Positions 8,661 to 17,098 of a stretch of 64,000 bases of DNA are shown piece after piece (the stretch's first letter is position 1; every line of letters starts with the position of its first letter). Below the pieces are notes generated by a model. The model had not been told where the DNA came from and searched no databases. It saw nothing but the letters and a program-made list of their open reading frames with translations. The position numbers were made by a program, and so were the translations under genes. Source of the stretch: Segatella copri (GTDB lineage Bacteria > Bacteroidota > Bacteroidia > Bacteroidales > Bacteroidaceae); assembly GCF_949820605.1 (NCBI RefSeq), contig NZ_CATKVU010000006.1, positions 3,204,001-3,268,000 of the forward strand, in the 5' to 3' direction.

Positions 8661-10211
8661 TTATAAATGTCCTCTTTCTGCCCAATCGCCTCTGTCGAGG
8701 GTTCTGTATCTCACGGCTTCTGCTATATGGTCAGGCTTAATCTGTTCACTTCCTGCCAAATCAGCAATGGTTCGTGCCACTTTCAGTATTCTGTTATAGG
8801 CTCTGGCTGACAAAGAAAGCTTCTCCATTGCCATTCGGAGCAGTTCGATACCTTGTTCGTCGGGTTCGGCAAACTGATGAATCATTCTTTCGGTCATCTG
8901 GGCGTTGCAATGGATGCCTTTATAATCTTTGAATCTTTCGGCTTGAACTTCTCTTGCCTTGATGACTCTTTCTCTGATTTTGACACTTGGCTCACCTGGT
9001 GCTGCCTTCGATATGTCCTGGAAAGGAACGGGACTGATTTCGCATTGGATGTCGATGCGGTCTAGTAACGGACCCGAAATCTTGTTCATGTATCTTTGAA
9101 TCTGGCCTGGCGTGCAGACACAACGATGTGTCGGATCACCATAATATCCGCATGGACAAGGGTTCATACTTGCCACAAACATGAATGAACATGGGTAATC
9201 TGTAGAATATTTCGCTCTGCTGATGTTGATGTGGCGGTCTTCCAATGGCTGGCGGAGTACTTCCAGAGTGGTTTTATTGAACTCCGGAAGTTCATCGCAG
9301 AACAGAACGCCATTATGGGCGAGCGATATTTCTCCCGGTTGTGGCGATGTTCCACCGCCTACCAGAGCCACTTGAGAGATGGTATGGTGAGGAGACCGGA
9401 ACGGGCGTTGGGAAATGAGTGATACATTCTTGCCCAGTTTGCCTGCAATGGAGTGAATCTGTGTTGTTTCCAGACTCTCAGAGAGCGTGAGAGGGGGGAG
9501 GATGGACGGCAAACGTTTTGCCATCATCGACTTTCCGGAACCTGGAGGACCTACCATAATCAGGTTGTGTCCGCCAGCCGCAGCCACTTCGAGCGCTCTT
9601 TTCACGTTCTCCTGACCGCGAACATCGGCATAATCGTATTCACAATGTGTCTGGTTTTCGTAAAATTCCTTGCGGGTGTCAACGATTGTAGGAGAAGGAT
9701 TGCTTCTGTCGCTCATGAATTGTATGACTTCGAAAAGCGTTTTCATGCCGTAAACCTCAAGGTTGTTTACGACTGCCGCTTCCCGAGCGTTCTGTTCCGG
9801 CACAATCAGTCCCTTAAAGTGCTCTGCTCTGGCTCTGATAGCTATCGGCAGGGCACCTTTGATAGGCTGGAGCGTACCGTCAAGGCTCAACTCGCCTACC
9901 ATCATGTACTCTTTCAGATGATCTTCGGGAATGTTGTTGTTGGCGCCTAGAAGTCCGATTGCAAGCGGCAAGTCGAAACTGCTGCCCTCTTTCCGGAGGT
10001 CAGCTGGAGCCAGATTGATAGTGATGTCGGCTATCGGAAATTTGAAGCCGCTATACTGGAGAGCTGCTGAAATTCGGTTACGGCTCTCCTTGACCGCCTC
10101 GTCGCCTAAGCCTGTGAGGTGGTACATGACGCCTCTGTTGAGGCTTACTTCTACGGTTACAGTAGTTACTTCTAGTCCGTTAACTGCTGCACAATATGTC
10201 TTTACTAACAT
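8661..10211 (-). CDS. comM: ComM/YifB-family AAA+ ATPase (Mg-chelatase-like)
   Basis: ComM homologues are hexameric helicases that promote branch migration during natural transformation. The 516-residue protein has the N-terminal ChlI-like fold (MLVKTYCAAVNGLEVTTVTV), Walker A MVGPPGSGKSMMAKRLPSI near 220, Walker B FCDELPEF, the CPCGYYGDPTHRC cysteine cluster and the C-terminal Mg_chelatase_C region (ARAYNRILKVARTIADL). Length and order are typical. It is a stand-alone gene. Role in transformation of this organism is inferred from the family. Confidence 0.93.
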   Translation of the reverse strand: MLVKTYCAAVNGLEVTTVTVEVSLNRGVMYHLTGLGDEAVKESRNRISAALQYSGFKFPIADITINLAPADLRKEGSSFDLPLAIGLLGANNNIPEDHLKEYMMVGELSLDGTLQPIKGALPIAIRARAEHFKGLIVPEQNAREAAVVNNLEVYGMKTLFEVIQFMSDRSNPSPTIVDTRKEFYENQTHCEYDYADVRGQENVKRALEVAAAGGHNLIMVGPPGSGKSMMAKRLPSILPPLTLSESLETTQIHSIAGKLGKNVSLISQRPFRSPHHTISQVALVGGGTSPQPGEISLAHNGVLFCDELPEFNKTTLEVLRQPLEDRHINISRAKYSTDYPCSFMFVASMNPCPCGYYGDPTHRCVCTPGQIQRYMNKISGPLLDRIDIQCEISPVPFQDISKAAPGEPSVKIRERVIKAREVQAERFKDYKGIHCNAQMTERMIHQFAEPDEQGIELLRMAMEKLSLSARAYNRILKVARTIADLAGSEQIKPDHIAEAVRYRTLDRGDWAERGHL

Positions 10212-10253
10212 ATAGGCGTGCTTTTTATGGGTTCTTGACTAGCTCGAAAGTAT

Positions 10254-11261
10254 TTATTTTAGCAGTTGGTCGAGCTTATTGTAAAGCTCTTGCTTTTTCA
10301 TGCCTCGGGCGATGATTTTACCATTTTGAAGTATGATGTTGTCAGGAAGGTTTTCCAATCCCAACTTCTTCAAGGTCTTGTCTTCCAGCATTTCGCCGTT
10401 GCAGATGGTAGGGCATGCGATAGAGTCGCGCTTGATGTTGTTCTTGCATTCGCTCTTGCTGGCATCCAGACAGAAAGCCATCAGCTTAAGCTTGCCGTTC
10501 GATTTTTTCTGACGGCTCTTCAGTTCGCGCTGCATGTCCTGGCTGTCATAGTTATAGGTAGCCCAGGTGTAGAGTACGGCAACCGGAGCGCTGCTCATTT
10601 CTGTACTAGAAACGAGTTTTCCGTTGATATCGTATGCTGTAAATGAAGGCAGGGTTGCACCGGTGCCTACATTCTTCATGGTTTCTGCCAACTGCTTCAT
10701 CTTAGCCAACTGTCCGTTTTTAGGCTGTTCCTTCTCTACGATATTGATGAGTGAGAGCGCCTTGCGGTAATCAGGTTGTGTAGAAGTGATGAAGTATTTT
10801 CTGATCAGATAGATGCTGCACACAGAATTCGGATGTTCTCTGACGAAGTCTTCAGCATGCTTTTTAGCCTCAGGTGGCGTATCTTTCAGGATGTTCTGGC
10901 GGAATTTTGTCATCAGTTCGTTATCCTTGGTTCCGCTTACCTCCATTTCCTTAAGGTGCGAAGCATCTGCCTTGATTTCTACTGATTTGCCCGATTTTGC
11001 GAAAATAGGCTGCTCAGAGAAATTAGGGAAAACAAGCATAATGGTAAAATCTTCCTTACATTCGGTTTCGAAAGTAAAACGACCGCCTTCTACCTTGATG
11101 GTGTCAACGCCTTCGAAGCCCCCGTCAGGACTGTATACATAAAACTCGCCTTGATTCATGTTGAGAAATTTGCCTTCAAACTTGAAATGCCCACCGCTAA
11201 CACCACATGATGTTAAGACCAGCGTAATGAATAAAATGAGGATGTAAGCAAATTTTTTCAT
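10254..11261 (-). CDS. DUF4369-like lipoprotein with a thioredoxin-fold domain lacking CXXC
   Basis: 335 residues from the ATG at 11261; the frame also extends backwards through the tRNA-Leu gene, which is not coding. A lipobox (LVLTSC) near residue 19 predicts a lipoprotein. Residues 25-130 resemble DUF4369 (FKFEGKFLNMNQGEFYVYSP). The C-terminal ~140 residues look like a TlpA/AhpC-type thioredoxin fold, but where the redox CXXC would follow the tryptophan the sequence reads YTWATYNYDSQDM, so thiol exchange of the usual kind is unlikely. Function unknown; envelope location is likely. Confidence 0.7.
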   Translation of the reverse strand: MKKFAYILILFITLVLTSCGVSGGHFKFEGKFLNMNQGEFYVYSPDGGFEGVDTIKVEGGRFTFETECKEDFTIMLVFPNFSEQPIFAKSGKSVEIKADASHLKEMEVSGTKDNELMTKFRQNILKDTPPEAKKHAEDFVREHPNSVCSIYLIRKYFITSTQPDYRKALSLINIVEKEQPKNGQLAKMKQLAETMKNVGTGATLPSFTAYDINGKLVSSTEMSSAPVAVLYTWATYNYDSQDMQRELKSRQKKSNGKLKLMAFCLDASKSECKNNIKRDSIACPTICNGEMLEDKTLKKLGLENLPDNIILQNGKIIARGMKKQELYNKLDQLLK

Positions 11262-11278
11262 AAGGAAAAACTTTAAGG

Positions 11279-11364
11279 TGCCGCGAGCGGGACTCGAACC
11301 CGCACAGCCATTACTGGCCAAGGGATTTTAAGTCCCTCGTGTCTACCAATTCCACCATTGCGGC
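11279..11364 (-). tRNA. tRNA-Leu (anticodon TAA)
   Basis: An 86-base cloverleaf with a long variable arm. The T arm is GCGGG-TTCGAGT-CCCGC. The anticodon loop CTTAAAA has TAA at 11328-11330. The acceptor stem has one A-C mismatch at pair 6. CCA is not encoded. It sits 18 bases upstream of the lipoprotein ATG and 20 bases after tRNA-Gly, probably in one transcript. Confidence 0.95.
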
Positions 11365-11384
11365 ATGGTAAACGTTAAGAGTTG

Positions 11385-11457
11385 AGCGGAAAACGGGACT
11401 CGGACCCGCGACCCCAACCTTGGCAAGGTTGTGCTCTACCAACTGAGCTATTTCCGC
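11385..11457 (-). tRNA. tRNA-Gly (anticodon GCC)
   Basis: A 73-base cloverleaf: acceptor GCGGAAA/TTTCCGC, D arm AGCTCAGTTGGTAGAGC, anticodon stem CAACC/GGTTG with loop TTGCCAA (anticodon GCC), T arm with GGTCCGAGTCC. CCA is not encoded. Confidence 0.95.
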
Positions 11458-11469
11458 GTTATGTGGGTG

Positions 11470-11501
11470 CAAAGGTAATGCTATTTCTTTAAATCTCCAA
11501 A
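11470..11501 (-). promoter_or_regulatory. Promoter of the tRNA-Gly/tRNA-Leu genes
   Basis: TTTG (11498-11501), a 20-base spacer and TACCTTTG (11470-11477) on the minus strand match the Bacteroidetes consensus in full. Transcription would start near 11464, just before the mature 5' end of tRNA-Gly. Confidence 0.75.
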
Positions 11502-11560
11502 CGATTTACATTTTTTAAGACAAGAAAGCGCCATTTTTTTCGTTTGCCCTCCGTTTCTGC

Positions 11561-12187
11561 TTAGTTTCCTACATGTATATCGCTTCCTGTACCATGGTAA
11601 TCTACTATATATTTCATCATCGCCTTGTCGTTTTTGCTCTTTCCGCCGCTTGTGATGGTTCCGTTTTCCAGGCTGTAGATGCGTTTACATTTGTCGCAAA
11701 TTACCGATTGGCGGTTGCCGGTCCATTCCAGCGGATAGTTGGTTCCACCATATTGTTCCAGGCAGTTTGGACATTGGCGGTCCCAGGCTACAGGTCCGCT
11801 GAAGTTGGATAATCCCATGATGAAGCCGTTCTTTTTGGCATCTTTAGGGTCGTTGCCCGCTCCCAAATAGGTATAGTTGGCATAATTCTCCTTCGCTGTA
11901 GAGAGGATGATGGTTTCCGTCTGGTTTTTCCCATCGTTTAATGTAGAATAGATATTCCAGACTCCATTCACCTTTTTGGCGCTAACCATCGTGTAGACGC
12001 CCGTTCCGTTGAGGGCTGTTTCCAAACTTGTGCCCGGATGGTATTGCGACTTGAAATAGAACTGGCAGGGATATTTGGTGCTGATGCTGTTTTCTGCATC
12101 GCACGAACAAAGTAAGAGCATAGCTATTCCAGCCATGCTCTTCACCTTATTATATATATATACCTTATTATATATGCTATTCTTCAT
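11561..12187 (-). CDS. Lipoprotein with a CXXC zinc-ribbon-like motif, unknown function
   Basis: 208 residues. The hydrophobic segment and lipobox MLLLCSC lie near residues 23-29; a shorter start at MAGIAMLL (12136) is possible, since the first 17 residues (YNKVYIYNKVK) come from a tandem AT repeat. Later, CPNC and CDKC sit about 28 residues apart, like a zinc ribbon or a Rieske-like fold without the histidines. The start is 18 bases after the argH stop, so it may be the last gene of the pyrE-argH transcript. No family is recognised. Confidence 0.6.
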   Translation of the reverse strand: MKNSIYNKVYIYNKVKSMAGIAMLLLCSCDAENSISTKYPCQFYFKSQYHPGTSLETALNGTGVYTMVSAKKVNGVWNIYSTLNDGKNQTETIILSTAKENYANYTYLGAGNDPKDAKKNGFIMGLSNFSGPVAWDRQCPNCLEQYGGTNYPLEWTGNRQSVICDKCKRIYSLENGTITSGGKSKNDKAMMKYIVDYHGTGSDIHVGN

Positions 12188-12205
12188 GCAGAAACCTTTC
12201 AGTCT

Positions 12206-13543
12206 TTATTTCAGAAGATTCTTCTCGGCATTCTCCATGCGCTCGAAGTGGAACTCAGAGAGGGTCTGCTCCATCAGCGCCTGAATCTTATCGTTGCAGA
12301 GATTGCCGATGCTGCCTTCGTGAGTATGATGAATATCCTTGTTTGGCTTGAATTCGCCAGCCTCGATTTCCAGTCCTACCTTCTTGTAAGCATCGCGGAA
12401 TGGCATTCCGTTGGCTGCAAGCTGGTTCACTTCTTCTACTGAGAACATAGGGTCGTAGCGAGGATCGTCAAGAATATGCTCGTTCACCTCCATCTTGTTG
12501 ATGATGTAGGCAGCCATCTGCAGACAGTCCTTCAACTCGTCGAAGGCAGGGAGGAACACTTCCTTGATAATCTGGAGATCGCGGAAATAGCCTACTGGCA
12601 GGTTGTTCATGATGAGCATTACCTGCTGTGGAAGGCTCTGGAGCTTGTTGCTCTTGGCGCGAATCAACTCGAATACGTCTGGATTCTTCTTGTGTGGCAT
12701 GATGCTCGAACCGGTGGTGCACTCCTTAGGCAATTTCACGAAACCGAAGTTCTGACAGTTGAACATGCAGGCGTCGAAAGCCATCTTTGCCAAAGTTCCT
12801 GCCACGGTAGCCATGGCGAAAGCCACGTTGCGCTCCATCTTTCCTCTGCCCATTTGTGCATAAACCACATTATAGTCCATGCTGTCGAAACCGAGAAGTT
12901 CGGTGGTCATGGTGCGGTTCAATGGGAATGAACTTCCATAGCCGGCAGCGCTACCCAATGGGTTGCGGTTGGTCATGCGGTAAGCAGCCTGAAGGAAGAG
13001 CATGTCATCGGCAAGTCCTTCAGCATAAGCGCCAAACCAGAGACCGAATGATGAAGGCATAGCCACCTGCAGATGGGTGTAGCCCGGCATCAGCACGTCC
13101 TTATACTGGTTGCTCTTCTGAATCAGCTCATCGAAGAGAATCTTCACGGCGTCCACAATCTCCTTCAACTCATGACGGGTGAAGAGTTTGAGGTCTACGA
13201 GAACCTGGTCGTTGCGTGATCTACCCGAATGAATCTTCTTGCCCATGTCGCCCAGTTTCTGTGTGAGCATCAGTTCTACCTGGGAATGAACGTCTTCCAC
13301 GCCGTCTTCTATTACGAATTCGCTCTTGTCGGCGATGGCGTAGATGTTTTTCAGTTCGGCAAGGAGCTGGGTGAGTTCATCTTTCTCCAGGAGTCCGATG
13401 CTTTCGAGCATGGTGATGTGTGCCATACTGCCCAGCACGTCATACTTGGCGAGATAGAGGTCGAGTTCGCGGTCTCTTCCTACGGTGAATCTTTCAATTT
13501 CCTTGTTTACTTCGAAGTTCTTTTCCCAAAGTTTATGTGCCAT
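12206..13543 (-). CDS. argH: Argininosuccinate lyase
   Basis: Last step of arginine synthesis: argininosuccinate to arginine and fumarate. The 445-residue protein has the fumarase/lyase signature GSSIMPHKKNPD (near 283-294) with the catalytic serine loop, plus EDVHSQVE and SGRSRNDQV near residues 85-120. Length is normal for the family. It follows the SRPBCC gene by 14 bases on the same strand, and pyrE is just upstream, so pyrimidine and arginine synthesis genes may share a transcript here; the two pathways meet at carbamoyl phosphate. Confidence 0.96.
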   Translation of the reverse strand: MAHKLWEKNFEVNKEIERFTVGRDRELDLYLAKYDVLGSMAHITMLESIGLLEKDELTQLLAELKNIYAIADKSEFVIEDGVEDVHSQVELMLTQKLGDMGKKIHSGRSRNDQVLVDLKLFTRHELKEIVDAVKILFDELIQKSNQYKDVLMPGYTHLQVAMPSSFGLWFGAYAEGLADDMLFLQAAYRMTNRNPLGSAAGYGSSFPLNRTMTTELLGFDSMDYNVVYAQMGRGKMERNVAFAMATVAGTLAKMAFDACMFNCQNFGFVKLPKECTTGSSIMPHKKNPDVFELIRAKSNKLQSLPQQVMLIMNNLPVGYFRDLQIIKEVFLPAFDELKDCLQMAAYIINKMEVNEHILDDPRYDPMFSVEEVNQLAANGMPFRDAYKKVGLEIEAGEFKPNKDIHHTHEGSIGNLCNDKIQALMEQTLSEFHFERMENAEKNLLK

Positions 13544-13557
13544 AATTTCTTTATTTA

Positions 13558-14019
13558 TTAATCCTGGTAAGGAATCATTGCAAGCGCATCAGCAATTTTT
13601 TCGATGCCTTCCTGCAATGGCTTCTTCACCATACCCTTGATAAACATGTTAAGTTCTGCCTTGATGGTGAGTTTCATTTTGCATGAGAATTCGCCTGTAG
13701 GGAGCAGCTGAATCCAGAAGTTGAAAGGAACAGGGCTGTTTTCTGTTTCAAACTTGATGGTCTTAGGCTCCTCGCGGTCGATGATGCGCATCTTGATTTC
13801 ACCCACCATAGGTGCTGTGATAGAGATGCTGTCGCTATCAAACTTGAGATCCTTCAGCTTTTCCATTTCTTTTCTCTTGTCCTCAGGAATCTGGTCTTTC
13901 ACCTGCTCGAAGCGGTCTTTGAGCATCTGCAGGTTGTTCAGATCGCTCAATGTACGGTAAACAGATTCCTGCTTGTGAGGAATCTGTTTGATATTACTTT
14001 CGAATGTACTTGTACTCAT
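13558..14019 (-). CDS. SRPBCC-fold protein of unknown function
   Basis: 153 residues with no signal peptide. The pattern is of a START/SRPBCC ligand-binding fold: an N-terminal strand (STFESNIKQIPHKQESVYRTL), two helices, a set of strands (SISITAPMVGEIKMRIID, TIKFETEN, FNFWIQLL, FSCKMKLTIKAEL) and a long C-terminal helix (KKPLQEGIEKIADALAMI). It lies between pyrE (19 bases) and argH (14 bases), suggesting co-transcription. Ligand unknown. Confidence 0.75.
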   Translation of the reverse strand: MSTSTFESNIKQIPHKQESVYRTLSDLNNLQMLKDRFEQVKDQIPEDKRKEMEKLKDLKFDSDSISITAPMVGEIKMRIIDREEPKTIKFETENSPVPFNFWIQLLPTGEFSCKMKLTIKAELNMFIKGMVKKPLQEGIEKIADALAMIPYQD

Positions 14020-14038
14020 TATTGATGGGTCAGCTTGA

Positions 14039-14671
14039 TTACTTCTTCCAGTTAGCTGGATCCTTGCGCCACTCGTGGAGCAACTCTACGTCTTCCTGCT
14101 TGATATAGCCAGTCTCCAGAGCCTCTGCCACTACGTGCTCATAGTCGGTCAAAGTAACCAGCTTTACGTTAGCATCAGCAAAAGCCTTCTCGGCGATAGG
14201 GAAACCATAGGTGTAGCTAGCTACCATGCCCACAATCTCGTTGCCGTTCTTGCGGAGAGCTTCTACTGCCTTGAGAGAGCTGCCGCCGGTAGAAATCAAG
14301 TCTTCTACTACCACAACTTTAGCCTTAGGGTCGAGCTGACCTTCGATGAGGTTCTGCATACCGTGATCCTTTGGTTTAGAACGAACGTATACGAAAGGCA
14401 TGTTCAGTTCGTCAGCAACCAAAGCACCCTGCGCGATGGCACCCGTAGCTACTCCGGCTACAGCATCAGCCTCTGGGAACTGCTCCAGGATAGCGTGAAC
14501 GAGCTCAAGCTTTACATAATTGCGGAGTTCTGGGAATGAGAGAGTCTTGCGGTTATCGCAATAGAATGGTGACTTCCAGCCAGAAGCCCATGTGAATGGA
14601 TCATTAGGCTGCAACTTGATAGCCTTTACTTTCAATAACTTAGATGCGAATTCTTTCTTCAGTTTGTCCAT
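14039..14671 (-). CDS. pyrE: Orotate phosphoribosyltransferase
   Basis: Joins orotate to PRPP to form OMP in pyrimidine synthesis. The 210-residue protein has the PRPP loop VVVVEDLISTGGSSL near 118-132 and the N-terminal FTWASGWKSPFYCDNRKTL segment that binds orotate. A -7 box TACCTTTG lies at 14708-14715, about 37 bases upstream of the start. It probably heads the operon pyrE-SRPBCC-argH. Confidence 0.96.
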   Translation of the reverse strand: MDKLKKEFASKLLKVKAIKLQPNDPFTWASGWKSPFYCDNRKTLSFPELRNYVKLELVHAILEQFPEADAVAGVATGAIAQGALVADELNMPFVYVRSKPKDHGMQNLIEGQLDPKAKVVVVEDLISTGGSSLKAVEALRKNGNEIVGMVASYTYGFPIAEKAFADANVKLVTLTDYEHVVAEALETGYIKQEDVELLHEWRKDPANWKK

Positions 14672-14707
14672 AATCTTTAAAGGATTAAATTATTATTAAT
14701 TATTTTG

Positions 14708-14715
14708 CAAAGGTA
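14708..14715 (-). promoter_or_regulatory. -7 box of the pyrE operon
   Basis: TACCTTTG followed by CAAAATAA on the minus strand. The -33 TTTG is not obvious. Confidence 0.5.
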
Positions 14716-14782
14716 CAATGATTTTTGCACACGGCGGCTATATTTAGGGTTAAAATGTTTTAACTCTCGACAAAAAGAACCT

Positions 14783-15514
14783 TTAGTCGTGTGCGAAACC
14801 TACAGTCAGCACGCTTATCTTCATCTTTCCGGCTGCTTTTATCAGGGTTTCCGCACAGGAGATGATGGTGGCTCCGGTGGTGCATACGTCGTCGATGATG
14901 AGGATATGTTTGCCCTCAAGTTGCGTGATGGGGTGCTCGCCCTGCCTGTCATGATAGGTTGCTGCGGTTTCAAAAACCTGGCTCACGTTTTCCTGTCTTT
15001 CCTGCCGGTTCTTGTGGGTTTGGCTTTCGCTAAACTTTTTCCTTCTTACGGCATCCTTGATGATGGTCAGATGGGTGAGTTGCTGGATGCCTTTGGCGAT
15101 GAGAAGGCTCTGGTTATAGCCGCGTTCTTTTTCTCGTTTTCGGGTGAGCGGGATGGGGATGATGGCGTCTATTCCGTCGAAGAACTGAATGCTTAATCCC
15201 TTCTTTGCCAGCATTCTGCCCAGATAGATTCCCATTTCAGGATGATGCATGTATTTCAGCTGGTAGACGGCTCTAGCCGATGTGGCATGGCTGATGTGAT
15301 GGAAGAGAGCGCAGCAGCGTTCGATGGGAATCAGATGCCAGAAGAGTTTTGCCATCTCGTTGTCGTAGGGCTGTTTCCAGGTATCGGTTCCCGGCATGCG
15401 GAACAGACATTTTATGCATATCATCTCCTCCCCGCCAGCGAGCACTTTTCCGCAGATGGCGCAGGTTCGGGGGAAGAATAAATCTAATATGTCTCTTAAC
15501 AGGCTGGTACGCAT
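14783..15514 (-). CDS. comF: ComF-family phosphoribosyltransferase-like protein
   Basis: 243 residues. A zinc finger (CAICGKVLAGGEEMICIKC, 17-35) precedes a PRTase domain with the pyrophosphate loop ILIIDDVCTTGATI. ComF proteins act in DNA uptake during competence (single-strand import and PriA interaction in studied species). It is the last gene of a run prmC-recX-comF with gaps of about 40-50 bases. Together with comM in this window it hints at transformation machinery, though both also occur in non-competent species. Confidence 0.9.
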   Translation of the reverse strand: MRTSLLRDILDLFFPRTCAICGKVLAGGEEMICIKCLFRMPGTDTWKQPYDNEMAKLFWHLIPIERCCALFHHISHATSARAVYQLKYMHHPEMGIYLGRMLAKKGLSIQFFDGIDAIIPIPLTRKREKERGYNQSLLIAKGIQQLTHLTIIKDAVRRKKFSESQTHKNRQERQENVSQVFETAATYHDRQGEHPITQLEGKHILIIDDVCTTGATIISCAETLIKAAGKMKISVLTVGFAHD

Positions 15515-15563
15515 GGCTTTACTCTTAATTTTGATGTTTGGATATTGAACTTGATGCTTTGCT

Positions 15564-16091
15564 TTAGAATTCCTCTTCGAAATCGATGTCTCCCAGATCT
15601 TCTTCCTTCATCCGGTCGATGCATTTGTGGATAACCTCCATGCTGTATCCTCTTCCCAGGGCAAAGCGGATGAGTTTCATCGAGCGTTCATAGTCGTTCT
15701 TTGCCTTGATGGTTTTATATTTGTTTTTCATCAGGGGCAGGAGGGTTTCCATATACAGGTCGTCTTCTATCTCTTCGAAGATAGGGTCGGAGATGTCCTT
15801 CGGAATATGTTTCATCCACAGCGCCTGTTCCACCTTCCGGCGTCCCCACTTGTTGTATTTTATCTTGTCGTTGATAAAGAAGCGTGCGAAACGTTCGTCG
15901 TCGATGAATTTCTTCTCGGTCAGGAATTCCATGTTTCTGGCGATGGCATCTTCGGGCAGTTCCCACTTCTTCATCTTGTCGATCATCTCTTGCGAGCAAT
16001 GTTCGGCTTGGGTGCAGAGGGTGGTGAGCTTCAGGAGCGCCTGCTGCTCGGTCATCGGCTTTTTATACTTTGAACTTTGAGATTTGAACAT
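15564..16091 (-). CDS. recX: RecX-family regulator of RecA
   Basis: 175 residues with RecX tandem three-helix repeats: ALLKLTTLCTQAEHCSQEMIDKM, then KKFIDDERFARFFINDKI and WGRRKVEQALWMKHIP. RecX modulates RecA filaments. The ATG at 16091 lies in a dispersed repeat that encodes MFKSQSSKYKKP; the start at MTEQQ (16055) may be the native one. It is preceded by prmC (40 bases) and followed by comF. Confidence 0.88.
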   Translation of the reverse strand: MFKSQSSKYKKPMTEQQALLKLTTLCTQAEHCSQEMIDKMKKWELPEDAIARNMEFLTEKKFIDDERFARFFINDKIKYNKWGRRKVEQALWMKHIPKDISDPIFEEIEDDLYMETLLPLMKNKYKTIKAKNDYERSMKLIRFALGRGYSMEVIHKCIDRMKEEDLGDIDFEEEF

Positions 16092-16140
16092 GATGATTTT
16101 ACTTTGAACTTTGAGATTTGAACATTGAACTTTATGATTT
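16070..16140. repeat. Direct repeats of TTTGAACTTTGAGATTTGAAC at the recX start
   Basis: Two copies about 33 bases apart (near 16072-16091 and 16105-16124), followed by ATTGAACTTTATGATT. The same combination recurs at 59575-59612 over the start of the MATE gene. It is a short dispersed repeat that supplies start codons and N-terminal residues. Confidence 0.7.
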
Positions 16141-17010
16141 GCCGGCTCGCATCATTCTCTGCTTTCCGAAGGCATCTTCCTTTGTATCAATAGCTTTAAA
16201 CCCCAATCCTTCCAGCATTTCCCTTGTTTCTTTTTCGTAGATAGGATTGATTTCGAAGTATAATGCACCTCCGGATTTGAGGGCAGAAGAGGCATATTCG
16301 GCGATGGCTCTGTAGAACTTTAGAGGCTCTTCATCGGGCACGAAAAGAGCGATTCCAGGTTCGTGTTCCAACACATTCTTCTCCATATCCGCTTTCTCCT
16401 TTTCGCAGATATACGGGGGATTGCTCACGATGATGTTCCATCTTCCGGCATCCGATGTTTCCGCCAATTTCAGGGCATCCTGATATTCTATTTTTACGTT
16501 ACCGGCATCCAGAAGCGCAACATTTCCCTGTGCTATCTTCAAGGCATCTTCCGAAATATCCCAACCCGTAACCTCCGAGCCGCCGATGTCCAGTCCCAGC
16601 GTAATGGCGATGCAGCCCGAACCCGTACAGATGTCCATGATGCGGGTGGTGTTTTCTTCCTTCTCTCCTTCCGTAATCCCTTTGTTTTCAGTCGCATCTT
16701 TTTCTATCCACTCGCAGAGTTCCGCCGTTTCGGGTCTCGGAATCAGCACGCCCGGCTCTACATGGAAGGTTCTTCCTGCAAAGTCAGCTTCGCCCAGAAC
16801 ATACTGTACAGGTTCGCCTTTTTGCAATCTTCTGATAATTTCTTCCAGTTTTCTTTCTTCATCTGCAGATAATTCATTAACTTTGCCGCAGATTATGTCG
16901 GTCAGCGTCATTCCGTACTTCACATCGAGCACGGTGCGGACGATAGCCTGTGCTTCGCCCGCCTCATATAGAGTGGTAATGGATTGCCAAAGTTGTTGAT
17001 ACGTTTTCAT
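16132..17010 (-). CDS. prmC: Peptide chain release factor N5-glutamine methyltransferase
   Basis: Methylates the GGQ glutamine of release factors. 292 residues from ATG 17010: an N-terminal helical domain, the SAM loop IMDICTGSGCIAITLG and the hallmark NPPY (IVSNPPYICEKEK). The start at 17010 is preferred to 17046, because the -7 box TACCTTTG lies at 17044-17051 and a longer protein would begin inside the promoter. First gene of prmC-recX-comF and divergent from ribD. Confidence 0.93.
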   Translation of the reverse strand: MKTYQQLWQSITTLYEAGEAQAIVRTVLDVKYGMTLTDIICGKVNELSADEERKLEEIIRRLQKGEPVQYVLGEADFAGRTFHVEPGVLIPRPETAELCEWIEKDATENKGITEGEKEENTTRIMDICTGSGCIAITLGLDIGGSEVTGWDISEDALKIAQGNVALLDAGNVKIEYQDALKLAETSDAGRWNIIVSNPPYICEKEKADMEKNVLEHEPGIALFVPDEEPLKFYRAIAEYASSALKSGGALYFEINPIYEKETREMLEGLGFKAIDTKEDAFGKQRMMRAGKS

Positions 17011-17043
17011 CTCTAAATCGTACATTATGATTTGATTTGAGAG

Positions 17044-17051
17044 CAAAGGTA
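17044..17051 (-). promoter_or_regulatory. -7 box of the prmC-recX-comF operon
   Basis: TACCTTTG on the minus strand, 34 bases before the chosen ATG; it decides the start of prmC. The gap to ribD is only about 90 bases, so the ribD promoter must lie in the same short stretch. Confidence 0.55.
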
Positions 17052-17098
17052 CGACATTTTATCGAAAAGTAAGTAAAAAACGAAGAAAAGTTTTAGAT

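Noticed and set aside
11262..11321. Longer N-terminus for the DUF4369-like lipoprotein
   Set aside because: The extension is the tRNA-Leu gene read in another frame; the signal peptide begins at 11261.
11279..11457. tRNA genes as an integration site for a mobile element
   Set aside because: No integrase and no repeated tRNA 3' end were found near them; the neighbours are ordinary chromosomal genes.
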